Assembly: GCA_011947345.1 (NCBI GenBank)
Contig: JAAVTG010001003.1
Span: 558,001-622,000 of the forward strand
Source of the DNA: Phytophthora quininea
Lineage: Eukaryota > Oomycota > Peronosporomycetes > Peronosporales > Peronosporaceae
Direction: 5' to 3'
DNA length: 64,000 nt
Both the position numbers and the translations under genes were made by a program. The notes beneath the pieces are model-generated. The model searched no databases and had not been told where the DNA came from. It was given only the letters and a program-made list of their open reading frames with translations. This document shows, in pieces, positions 22,210 to 31,753 of the stretch. Numbering within the stretch: position 1 is the stretch's first letter; each line of letters opens with the position of its first letter.

Positions 22210-23279
22210 CCTGCCTTTGAAAGATATTTGGCCTCCTATGGGGAATCGACTCTGCCTGGCTACCCCACACTTCCATACTGTCAAGCTGGCAGCAGCTTCG
22301 GACCGAAGCGAGCAACGGAGCCGAATGGCCCCAAGGAGTCCTAGACTTTGAGTGCTCGTACTCTCTCGCCGTAGAAGTTAGACATTTGCGTGGATGGGGG
22401 ACTGAACCGGGTCAACTCGACTGGAAGACTCAGCAGTGGGCAAGATTTCCGGGAGTTCGTTTCATTCTTTGCGTGTCGGTCTCCGATCGCTTGGAGAGCG
22501 CCGAGTTCAAATTGTGCACGGCGGATCCAATACGAGAACAAGTCAAGCTGCTTCATTGCCCACGTTGAATCCAGTGCTTATTGTGGCACCACACGCGTTG
22601 GTGACTTTTGATTCCCGTGAGCTACTGGGTCTTCCACAAGGAGCTGAGTCAGCTCCTAACTCAGCTGACCTTCCAGTCGACCATCGTTCAGGACAACAAT
22701 TCGTGTCGGCGATTAACATCGACCTGTACGAAGTCTTGACATGGCAGGCAAAGCTTTTCGCGGGGGCTGCTGCCCCTTCCATCCTGCAGTCCATCTTATG
22801 CTGACCTGCCAGAGACTCCAGAGCAACAGCACCTGTAAACTGGCGTCCTCGCGGATCATCTCGCTGCTAAAGTAAACATTCTGTTACGACTGCAGGTCAA
22901 GACAAAACCCAACGATGCGTGTTTCGGATCGCGTTCAACGGGCTGCGCGATGATGATAAGTTGGGTCAATGACAAGGATGAAGTAGTTTTGAGCCACCGC
23001 CACGGATCCGATGATTTATTGATGGGGAGGAACTCTAGGATGCATACGGCAAGGGTTCCTCACACACAGGCAGCAATTGCGGAATTTGTAGTAGTAGAAG
23101 ATGCTCGGTCCGAGCAGCATCACTCCGGGAAACAGTGTTAAACGCAGGGTTATTGTTTATTGTTGCGATTAAGGCGACTACGCCGAGGCGCGTTATGCAG
23201 CAACCTCGCCTATACACGCAGGGTTAAGCGGTATAGCGCTCACGATGGTATTTAATCCAGAACATGTAGGCAGGGTCAT
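22210..23279. other. Intergenic region, no gene seen
   Basis: About 1.07 kb. The motif cgcagggtta occurs twice near 23145 and 23217, otherwise nothing recognisable. Confidence 0.45.
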
Positions 23280-23546
23280 TCAGAACCCCCGCAAGCGTTC
23301 TACCAAAATCGCTTTCAAAGAATTCGAGGATACTTTACGTTCGCGCAACAATTTTATCACCGACGGCTCAAGCTGCTTAGCGAGGCCTTTGAGTTCGGGT
23401 TGCTTGGTCATTGACACGAGAAGCAATGCGATGCGATCTTCGGAAAATTTCTTCTTCAACGTGCTGAAAACGACGTCACTGGAAGCGTAGACGTTGTTTT
23501 CACCTTTGGCTGTTCGGAATTTGAGCACGTACTTGAGCCAAGCGAA

Positions 23547-23803
23547 GTAGTGGGTTGCGGCTCATTGCCGCGCCCAGTTGCTCAAGCTTCGCCTGTCGTC
23601 TTCCTGGACTGCCCAGATGGGCAGGAAAGACGCGATGATGGTGAAAGAGTTGGTGGACGGCAGGCCTCGAGGAGACTCTCGTCCGCAGTTTGGGATTTAC
23701 CCGCAAGAGACCTAAGCAGCTATCATAGTACATGTTGGTGCTTTGGGAGTTCCAGCTCCCACGTTGGTGTTCAATGTGTCTTTGGAATCCTCGACCTACT
23801 ACA
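23547..23803. repeat. Terminal direct repeat of the TRIM-like element (left)
   Basis: Identical by eye to 24698-24954 over all 257 bases. The terminal 14 bases form an imperfect inverted repeat (gtagtgggttgcgg against gtagtaggtcgagg, 11 of 14 matching). Confidence 0.85.
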
Positions 23804-24697
23804 AAGTTAACTTTAGTGCCTGGGGAGAGGGTGCTAAGCAACAGTATAGTTTCTCTTTGCTGTGAGTTACCTTACTAACTTGTTGGCATGCAGTAGCACT
23901 GGTGCCTTCGGCCCCAGAGCGTCGAGCCGACCAGCGCGGGCAAATGAGAGACCCGGCGGCTGGACAAGCAAGTGAGGAAGGGACGGCGAGCGTGAGGCGC
24001 AAGGACAACGCCGTGCCCTGGCGATGTGTGCCGAGTACGTGCAGCCTAGGTGGCTGGTGCGCGTGTGGCAGCGCCAAGTGCCGCGTAGCCTGCCTGAGGA
24101 GGTTGGGCCGCGCGTGGTGAGGGCAAGCTGGCTCGAGGTGGCTGGCGGCGCCCTGGAGGCGTATGCTATCCGAAGATTGCTGGCCCGAGGTGGCTGGTAG
24201 TCGTAAGATGACGCCGTGGAGGGATGCGCCGAGCACATGCCGTGGAGGCGTGTGCGAGTCAAACGTGGCTGGCCCGAGGAGGTTGGTTCATACGTGCTGA
24301 TGTCGAGTTGGCAATAGCACGAGCGAACATTGCAAGAAAGCTAGGCGTATCCTACTCCTACTCAAGTGATCGAGCTCTGCTAGCGGCATGAGGATGTGCT
24401 GGGGATAGCAACTCGGGTGAAGGTGAACGTGGCAAGAGAGTGTATGTGCGGTGCAAGTGGTTGGTGAGCTAGATCAAGGTCGTGTTGACAGTGTACTTGA
24501 ATGGTGATTCCCTGATGGTGATTCGAGATCGCCGTGCAGCTCCCGGAGGGCGACGGGATCAACACCGGGAATGCGCTGGAGTACGAATGCTGGGCTAAAC
24601 GGCTATTGGAGCAAGCAGACCAATCCACGAAGGCAACGGCGCTGAAAACGACTCGCAGACGGCCACGATATCGCCATGCGAAGCTTTGGTGGGCAGT

Positions 24698-24954
24698 GTA
24701 GTGGGTTGCGGCTCATTGCCGCGCCCAGTTGCTCAAGCTTCGCCTGTCGTCTTCCTGGACTGCCCAGATGGGCAGGAAAGACGCGATGATGGTGAAAGAG
24801 TTGGTGGACGGCAGGCCTCGAGGAGACTCTCGTCCGCAGTTTGGGATTTACCCGCAAGAGACCTAAGCAGCTATCATAGTACATGTTGGTGCTTTGGGAG
24901 TTCCAGCTCCCACGTTGGTGTTCAATGTGTCTTTGGAATCCTCGACCTACTACA
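24698..24954. repeat. Terminal direct repeat of the TRIM-like element (right)
   Basis: Second identical copy. The target-site CGAA follows at 24955-24958, and the interrupted RxLR coding sequence continues on the minus strand. Confidence 0.85.
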
Positions 24955-26366
24955 CGAACACAGTTTTGTCCTTGACAGTCGCCTTGTTAGCCACCATATT
25001 GTCGAACACCGTGGATGGATATGTCTTCTTCGACGAAGGTGTGACTTTTAGTATCAGCCCAGCTTTAAAGGCTCCTCTTTCTTCACTGGCGTCGGTGTCG
25101 GTGGCTGTTGCTTGGACACGCAGAGACCGCTTTCCGGTGATGACGGTCTCGACTTGATAGCGTTCGGGAGCAGTTGAAAGTGCAGAGGTGGTTGCGACAA
25201 AATGTTCAGGCAAAGCTTTAGATTGGCCTTCAACAGGCCCACCAGCATCGTTCGCCCAAGTCAACCAAGAATCCTGTAGGCCTCTTGCTCTGTTTGGTTG
25301 CTCCTCGTAAATGTTTTGGCCACTTGGACCAAGCCGTGGTTCCTTCTTGATTGCTCGGGGCTGCTTTGGTTTTCGAAACGTTAGCGCGGCGTTGGCGCCA
25401 AGAAACTTCAATCATTCGCTGTCAATACTTCAGGATCAAGGTCTGAAGCAGCACAGCCAGCAAAAACAAGCAGCAGCACGATATTCTGCACGACGTGTCA
25501 TGCATGGTACGTGGCAACTCCGTCGCTTTCCGTGTCGCCATCAGAGCTGCTTAGGTGGTAGGAATAAATGTCTGACTGCAAGGTGTGCTACTAGAGACCA
25601 ACACCCCTTGGCCTACTTGCTCCATCAGGACCTGTGGGCACGTGTCGAACAGCTCGACCGCAGCTTGCCACGCTGGTACGTCACTCGCCGAGACTCCGCT
25701 TGGACGGTGGGATGAATGCTAGGTCAGGTGGGGACCACTTCAACGCGTCAACTTAGAACACTATTTGCTTGGTGCCGTGGCGCGCGTCTGCAGCACCCCG
25801 CGCCAAGCAGACCATCGCACAGACCATCGCCTTCCAAGCAGCCTCGAGCTCGAGCTCACCGCTCTCTTGCTATAAACCTCCAACACATGCCGGGTGTTGA
25901 CTCATAGCAGTCTCGCCATGAAAGAAGCCCGCTCTCCAACGCCGGTACCGCTCGCTTGATCATGGAGCTTCTTCACGGCGTTGCCATGATCAGGTGGAGG
26001 CCACGACGGGATCTCTCGACTGCTGGGACCGCCGGGAATCGTTTCTATAGCAACTAGAATCCGTCCGTTTAGAATCCATTTAGAAATGCTGGCACGTTGA
26101 AGTTGGACGTCTGGTCTATGTCTCGCGTTTCTAAACCGCCGGAAGCGCCCAGGTTGTCGTCGCCGCACAGTCACTTTACGAGCATCTAGCGCAGGTCGGC
26201 GGCCGTGGACTTGCCACGCGAGAGCCAAACACCGCGTGCTGCGGCGGTGCAAGTGAAGGCGTGGCGGCGACTTCCCAAGCGTCTCCATTCCTGTTCACGC
26301 GCCAACGGTAAAATCCACGGCTGCCCAAAACCTCGAGACAAGCTCCCGGAAGCTGCATCTTGTCAC

Positions 26367-26654
26367 AAGGCCTTCGGCGGCCAAGGTTTTGCCAAGTGGG
26401 CCGACTCCCCAAGCGCTCTACCAGTCTTGCCATCCCTGCCAAGCAGCTGCCGGACAGGCGTCCGCCCGCGGCGTAGAATTCTTGGCACACCCCCGTGGTG
26501 CTGGTCAATCACCCATGCATGCACGCTGCCACAACCTCCTGGACTATTGCGGTCCGCAGTAACGTGTCGTCCAGCAGGCAACTTCGTGTCGTCTTGGACC
26601 ATGCTGTCGCTCTTAGTGAAGGTGTCGACGCGCGGGTGCTGGACTAGATGCCAT
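26367..26654 (-). pseudogene. Decayed PPDK N-terminal fragment (copy 2), divergent to PPDK-2
   Basis: Inverted counterpart of 16193-16480, with the same QHPRVDTFTK and QEFYAAGGRL remnants. Relative to copy 1 it carries one extra C in a run near 26490. Its start lies 716 bases from that of PPDK-2. Confidence 0.72.
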
Positions 26655-27309
26655 GCTGCTCTTCTTGACGAGGTGAGTTGAGGAACCAACCACGTCTTCC
26701 GAGCGCTTGTAAGGATAAGGAGGGGAACAGGAGGAGGAGAACTGGACAACGCGTACATTTTGAACATGACAGCCGCTCCGACCCTTTCCAGAGAAGAGAA
26801 GCGCTACAATATACCAAACTGGAAGTACTCTGATCTAGTTGATTCGCTTGGTAGAGAACAGCGCGCCGGGAACAAACATGCGCGTCGTCATCAATGGACA
26901 CAACGGCGCTTGGAACATGTAGCCATATCTTTTATGTTGAAGTGCGATATAGACATAGACCATGCAGCAGTGTAGACGAAGGAGAGCGAATTTGCAGTCT
27001 TTTGTATGTTGTCGTCCGTGAAGTGGATCGGGTGGCCGTGGATCTCTTATCACTCCTGTAGCGCACAGCATTTGTGGTGCGCATTGCGTTGCTCCCTCAT
27101 GAACGCGTTGCTCATTCCCAGTCAAGTTTCTAATTCCTTTAGAAACGAATGCTTCGTCTATGTTGCTTGTCTTTGTACACACGAAAGTCGACACGTGACG
27201 CTGTTTCGTCTCGACCAAGTTGAAGTGTTCACCTTCGAGCAATCCACGCACCTTTCAACGGCACCAGCAGATGCTCGCCTCGACCAGTCCAAGCCGCGCC
27301 GCTGCCAGA

Positions 27310-27324
27310 GCTCATTCCTCAACT
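27310..27324 (+). promoter_or_regulatory. Oomycete initiator (Inr+FPR) of PPDK-2
   Basis: gctcattcctcaact, 46 bases before the ATG at 27371, matches the oomycete core promoter consensus well and implies a 5' leader of about 50-60 bases. Confidence 0.68.
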
Positions 27325-27370
27325 GACCAACTCAAGAGAAGACCAACTACTACCAACCAACTACCACGCC

Positions 27371-30076
27371 ATGGCGCAAGTCCTGCAGCACCCGCGTGTG
27401 TTCACGTTCGTCAAGGACGCGAGCCGGGGCCAGGGCAACATGAAGCCGCTGCTGGGCGGCAAGGGCGCCAACCTGTGCCAGATGGCCCGCGACGGCGTGA
27501 ACGTGCCGCCCGGACTGACCATCACGACGGAGGTGTGCCAGGAATTCTACGCCGTGGGCGGGCGCCTGCCCGACGGCCTCATGGACGAGGTGCGCGAGGG
27601 CGTGCAGCTCATGGAGAAGACGCTCGGAAGCGTCAAGTTCGGCGACGCGACCCGCCCGCTGCTCGTGTCGGTGCGCTCGGGCGCCGCCATCTCGATGCCC
27701 GGCATGATGGACACGGTGCTCAACCTGGGCCTGAACGACGACATCGTGCTGGGTGTGGCCAAGCGCGGCGGCGAGCGCTTCGCGTTCGACTGCTACCGCC
27801 GCCTGCTGCAGATGTTCGGCGACGTGGTGCTCGAGATCCCGCACGACGACTTCGAGGCCGAGCTGACCAAGATGAAGCAGGCGCGCGGCGTCACGTTCGA
27901 CGTGGAGCTGACGGCCGCCGACCTCAAGGAGCTCGTGGAGAAGTACAAGAAGGTGTACGAGGCCCACAACCAGCGCTTCCCCACGGACCCGTGGGAGCAG
28001 ATGCGCATGGGCATCGAGGCCGTGTTCCGCTCGTGGAACATCCCGCGCGCCGTCAAATACCGCGAGATCAACAAGATCACGGGGCTCAAGGGCACGGCCG
28101 TGAACGTGCAGGCCATGGTGTACGGCAACATCAACGACCAGTCGTGCACGGGCGTGCTGTTCACGCGCAACCCGGCCAACGGCGACAACAAGCTGTACGG
28201 CGAGTTCCTGCTGAACGCGCAGGGCGAGGACGTGGTGGCGGGCATCCGCACGCCGCAGCCCATCTCGGAGCTGGCCGGCAAGATGCCCGAGGTGTACCAG
28301 CAGCTCGACAAGACCGTGCACACGCTCGAGACACACTTCAAGGACGTGCAGGACACGGAGTTCACGGTGCAGGACGGCGTGCTGTTCATGCTGCAGACGC
28401 GTAACGGCAAGCGCACGGGCCCCGCCGCGCTCAAGATCGCCGTGGACATGTGGCGCGAGAAGCTGGTCACCGAGGAGGAGGCCGTGATGCTGGTGGAGCC
28501 GCGCCACCTGGACCAGTTGCTGCACCCGAGCTTCGCCGACGAGAAGGGCTACCAGAAGGACGTGATGTGCCGGGGCCTGCCGGCGTCTCCCGGCGCCGCG
28601 GTGGGCAAGATCGTGTTCACGGCGGCCGACGCCGAGGCGTGGTTCGAGCGCGGCGAGAAGGTGATGCTGGTGCGCGAGGAGACGTCGCCCGAGGACGTGG
28701 GCGGCATGCACGCGGCCGAGGGCATCCTGACGTCTCGCGGCGGCATGACGTCGCACGCCGCCGTGGTGGCGCGAGGCTGGGGCAAGCCGTGCGTGTGCGG
28801 CTGCAGCGCGCTGAGCATCGACGCGAGCACCAAAACGATGGTCGTGAACACGGCGAGCGGCAGTGAGCTGACGCTGAAGGAGGGCGACTACATCAGTGTG
28901 AACGGCACGACGGGCGAGGTGATCAAGGGCGAGCAGGCGCTGCAGGAGGCGTCGATGAGCGGCGACCTGGAGCAGTTCATGAAGTGGGTGGACGCGCACC
29001 GCCGCATGCAGGTGTGGACGAACGCGGACACGCCCGAGGATGCGCTCGAGGCTCGCAAGCACGGCGCGCAGGGCATCGGGCTCACGCGCACGGAGCACAT
29101 GTTCTTCAGCTCGGCGCAGCGCATCGCCGCCGTGCGCCGCATGATCGGCGCCGTGGAGCTGCAGTCTCCGGCGCAGCAGCAGTCTCTGGACGCGCTGTGC
29201 ACGTTCCAGCAGGGCGACTTCGAAGGCATCTTCCGCGCGATGGACGGCCTGCCGGTGACAATCCGACTGCTGGACCCGCCGCTGCACGAGTTCCTGCCGC
29301 ACGAGGGCAGCGCGCTGGAAGAGCTGTGTGCGACGCTGTCAGAGGAGATGCACGTGAGCAAGGCGACGGTGCAGGCGCGTCTGGAGGGCCTGAAGGAGGC
29401 CAACCCGATGATGGGTCTGCGTGGCTGCCGGCTGGGCATCGTACACCCGGGCATCACGGAGATGCAGGCCAAGGCCATCGCGCAGGCCGCCGTGAAGGTG
29501 TCGAGCGAGGGCATCTCGGTGCACCCGCACATCATGATCCCGTTGGTGGGCTCGTTCGAGGAGCTGGAGCAGCAGGTGAAGCTGGTGAAGAAGGTGGTGC
29601 AGGACGTGATCGGCCAGAGCGGCAAGTCGTTCCAGTACAAGGTGGGCACGATGATCGAGGTGCCGCGCGGCGCGCTGCAGGCCGGCAAGCTGGCCGAGGT
29701 GGCGGAGTTCTTCTCGTTCGGCACGAACGACCTGACGCAGATGACGTTTGGCATCTCTCGCGACGACGCGCAGGCCAAGTTCCTGTCGTACTATGTGAAG
29801 AACGGCGTGCTGGAGAAGGACCCGTTCGAGACGCTGGACACGGAGGGCGTGGGCGAGCTGGTGCGCCTGGCCGTGGAGCGCGGCCGCGCGACGCGCCCGA
29901 AGATCGAGCTGGGCATCTGCGGCGAGCACGGCGGCGACCCGCAGTCGATCGAGTTCTTCGAGAAGGTGGGTCTGCGCTACGTGTCGTGCTCTCCGATGCG
30001 CGTGATGATCGCTCGACTGGCGGCGGCGCAGGCGGCGCTGAAGCTGAAGAAGAGCGGCCCCGGCCCCGCCGCGTAA
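27371..30076 (+). CDS. ppdK: Pyruvate, phosphate dikinase, copy 2 (intact)
   Basis: A 901-residue intronless enzyme. Domain order: N-terminal nucleotide-binding part ([19 protein letters not shown], residues 25-43; [20 protein letters not shown], 101-120; [19 protein letters not shown] near 335-353), phospho-histidine domain ([19 protein letters not shown] with catalytic His462), and PEP/pyruvate barrel ([17 protein letters not shown]; Cys850 in [10 protein letters not shown]). It makes PEP + AMP + PPi from pyruvate + ATP + Pi reversibly. Oomycetes are known to pair PPDK with PPi-dependent phosphofructokinase in glycolysis. The Met chosen aligns with the family and lies just behind the initiator. 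Very strong GC3 codon bias suggests high expression. Confidence 0.97.
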   Translation: MAQVLQHPRVFTFVKDASRGQGNMKPLLGGKGANLCQMARDGVNVPPGLTITTEVCQEFYAVGGRLPDGLMDEVREGVQLMEKTLGSVKFGDATRPLLVSVRSGAAISMPGMMDTVLNLGLNDDIVLGVAKRGGERFAFDCYRRLLQMFGDVVLEIPHDDFEAELTKMKQARGVTFDVELTAADLKELVEKYKKVYEAHNQRFPTDPWEQMRMGIEAVFRSWNIPRAVKYREINKITGLKGTAVNVQAMVYGNINDQSCTGVLFTRNPANGDNKLYGEFLLNAQGEDVVAGIRTPQPISELAGKMPEVYQQLDKTVHTLETHFKDVQDTEFTVQDGVLFMLQTRNGKRTGPAALKIAVDMWREKLVTEEEAVMLVEPRHLDQLLHPSFADEKGYQKDVMCRGLPASPGAAVGKIVFTAADAEAWFERGEKVMLVREETSPEDVGGMHAAEGILTSRGGMTSHAAVVARGWGKPCVCGCSALSIDASTKTMVVNTASGSELTLKEGDYISVNGTTGEVIKGEQALQEASMSGDLEQFMKWVDAHRRMQVWTNADTPEDALEARKHGAQGIGLTRTEHMFFSSAQRIAAVRRMIGAVELQSPAQQQSLDALCTFQQGDFEGIFRAMDGLPVTIRLLDPPLHEFLPHEGSALEELCATLSEEMHVSKATVQARLEGLKEANPMMGLRGCRLGIVHPGITEMQAKAIAQAAVKVSSEGISVHPHIMIPLVGSFEELEQQVKLVKKVVQDVIGQSGKSFQYKVGTMIEVPRGALQAGKLAEVAEFFSFGTNDLTQMTFGISRDDAQAKFLSYYVKNGVLEKDPFETLDTEGVGELVRLAVERGRATRPKIELGICGEHGGDPQSIEFFEKVGLRYVSCSPMRVMIARLAAAQAALKLKKSGPGPAA

Positions 30077-30523
30077 GTGGCAGTGAGGTGGACGCGGTCT
30101 GGGCTGCAAAACCGAAGCGAGGTGGCGGCCTAGGCGGTTGGGCTGCGGCGATGACGATGGAGCTGGTTCGTGGTGTTTGTGTTGGCGTGCGGGTCGCATC
30201 GGGGCGTTGCTTTGGTCAGTCTGCGTTCTAGCGCGGCTCGGACATCGCACGGCACCGCGGGGAGCTTTGTGGAGCTGTGGTTGCCAGCCAGTAGTCATAT
30301 ATGTAGTCGTCGGGCGATCTGCCCAAGCAAGTATTGAATATCTTTTGAACTCGTTTGAAGTGTTGGCTTTTACCGTGGTGTCATCAGCAGCGTCCTTGTC
30401 GGCAAGGGACTTCGGCAAGCTGTGTCAATGTCGGCAGGGTCCACAGCAAGGCGCGGTCAAGCTACCTGCAGGCAAGCCTTATTGACTGGCCCAGCGACGG
30501 TGTCAAGTGTTGGCACGCGTCGG

Positions 30524-31670
30524 CCGCAGCTTGCCACGCTGGTACGTCACTCGCCGAGACTCCGCTTGGACGGTGGGATGAATGCTAGGTCAGGTGGGGA
30601 CCACTTCAACGCGTCAACTTAGAACACTATTTGCTTGGTGCCGTGGCGCGCGTCTGCAGCACCCCGCGCCAAGCAGACCATCGCACAGACCATCGCCTTC
30701 CAAGCAGCCTCGAGCTCGAGCTCACCGCTCTCTTGCTATAAACCTCCAACACATGCCGGGTGTTGACTCATAGCAGTCTCGCCATGAAAGAAGCCCGCTC
30801 TCCAACGCCGGTACCGCTCGCTTGATCATGGAGCTTCTTCACGGCGTTGCCATGATCAGGTGGAGGCCACGACGGGATCTCTCGACTGCTGGGACCGCCG
30901 GGAATCGTTTCTATAGCAACTAGAATCCGTCCGTTTAGAATCCATTTAGAAATGCTGGCACGTTGAAGTTGGACGTCTGGTCTATGTCTCGCGTTTCTAA
31001 ACCGCCGGAAGCGCCCAGGTTGTCGTCGCCGCACAGTCACTTTACGAGCATCTAGCGCAGGTCGGCGGCCGTGGACTTGCCACGCGAGAGCCAAACACCG
31101 CGTGCTGCGGCGGTGCAAGTGAAGGCGTGGCGGCGACTTCCCAAGCGTCTCCATTCCTGTTCACGCGCCAACGGTAAAATCCACGGCTGCCCAAAACCTC
31201 GAGACAAGCTCCCGGAAGCTGCATCTTGTCACAAGGCCTTCGGCGGCCAAGGTTTTGCCAAGTGGGCCGACTCCCCAAGCGCTCTACCAGTCTTGCCATC
31301 CCTGCCAAGCAGCTGCCGGACAGGCGTCCGCCCGCGGCGTAGAATTCTTGGCACACCCCGTGGTGCTGGTCAATCACCCATGCATGCACGCTGCCACAAC
31401 CTCCTGGACTATTGCGGTCCGCAGTAACGTGTCGTCCAGCAGGCAACTTCGTGTCGTCTTGGACCATGCTGTCGCTCTTAGTGAAGGTGTCGACGCGCGG
31501 GTGCTGGACTAGATGCCATGCTGCTCTTCTTGACGAGGTGAGTTGAGGAACCAACCACGTCTTCCGAGCGCTTGTAAGGATAAGGAGGGGAACAGGAGGA
31601 GGAGAACTGGACAACGCGTACATTTTGAACATGACAGCCGCTCCGACCCTTTCCAGAGAAGCGCTAAAAT
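30524..31670 (+). repeat. Third copy of the PPDK-upstream module (direct repeat of 25658-26806)
   Basis: The block from ccgcagcttgccacgctgg through the decayed PPDK fragment to gagaagcgct is repeated here, downstream of PPDK-2 and in the same orientation as 25658-26806; the left arm (about 16050-17190) holds it inverted. Both right-hand copies share substitutions absent from the left arm, such as a catgccgggtg hairpin loop, so they are closest to each other. Confidence 0.88.
31232..31519 (-). pseudogene. Decayed PPDK N-terminal fragment (copy 3)
   Basis: Same remnant as at 16193-16480 and 26367-26654, here between PPDK-2 and aldo-keto reductase 1. No intact PPDK lies next to its 5' end, because the repeat stops at 31670. 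Confidence 0.72.
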
Positions 31671-31753
31671 GTAAGCTGTTGTTTCTGTTGCTTCTGGACT
31701 GCACTCGCTTCCACACGTCCTCTTTGCATGTGGCAACGCAAGCAGATCCCCCT

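Larger units (their letters stand above)
23547..24954. mobile_element. TRIM-like non-autonomous LTR element with CGAA target duplication
   Basis: Two identical 257-bp direct repeats (23547-23803 and 24698-24954) flank about 894 bases with no long open frame. Repeat ends are gtagtggg...cctactaca, imperfectly inverted, with the 5' T of TGTAG present at the right repeat and missing at the left. CGAA stands immediately outside both ends (23543-23546 and 24955-24958). A purine-rich ggtgggcag precedes the right repeat, as a polypurine tract would if the element reads left to right. No clear tRNA primer site was found, so TRIM is the best fit but not proven. The interior carries a GAGGTGGCTGG-type motif several times. 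Confidence 0.72.
23280..25248 (-). pseudogene. RxLR effector gene interrupted by an LTR-type miniature element
   Basis: The 5' part (25248 to 24955) has the same start as the left-arm effector, then RSLR (25118-25129), an ASEERG dEER motif and KTYPSTVFDNMV, ending ...KDKTVF. The reading resumes at 23546 as FAWLKYVLKF, a W motif, followed by a Y-type segment (FSTLKKKFSEDRIALLLV) and a stop at 23280. Between them lies a 1408-bp element flanked by CGAA (TTCG on this strand). Removing the element and one target copy, and allowing one T missing from the signal-peptide run, leaves exactly 186 codons, a normal RxLR size. The C-terminal half has no other defect, so the insertion may be recent. Confidence 0.82.
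25138..30554 (-). repeat. Palindrome 2, right arm
   Basis: Inverted partner of 12295-17700: RxLR N-terminal half, unassigned segment, decayed PPDK fragment, PPDK upstream region, PPDK-2 and its 3' flank. The loop between the arms is about 17701-25137. Confidence 0.93.

Noticed and set aside
21780..22284. Minus-strand extension of the glucokinase frame to 22284
   Set aside because: It reads through the first intron into sequence without glucokinase similarity; a splice model with ATG at 21779 fits better.
23547..24954. Interpretation as two direct MITE copies
   Set aside because: The CGAA duplication flanks the whole 1408-bp unit and not each 257-bp repeat, so one LTR-type element is the better model.
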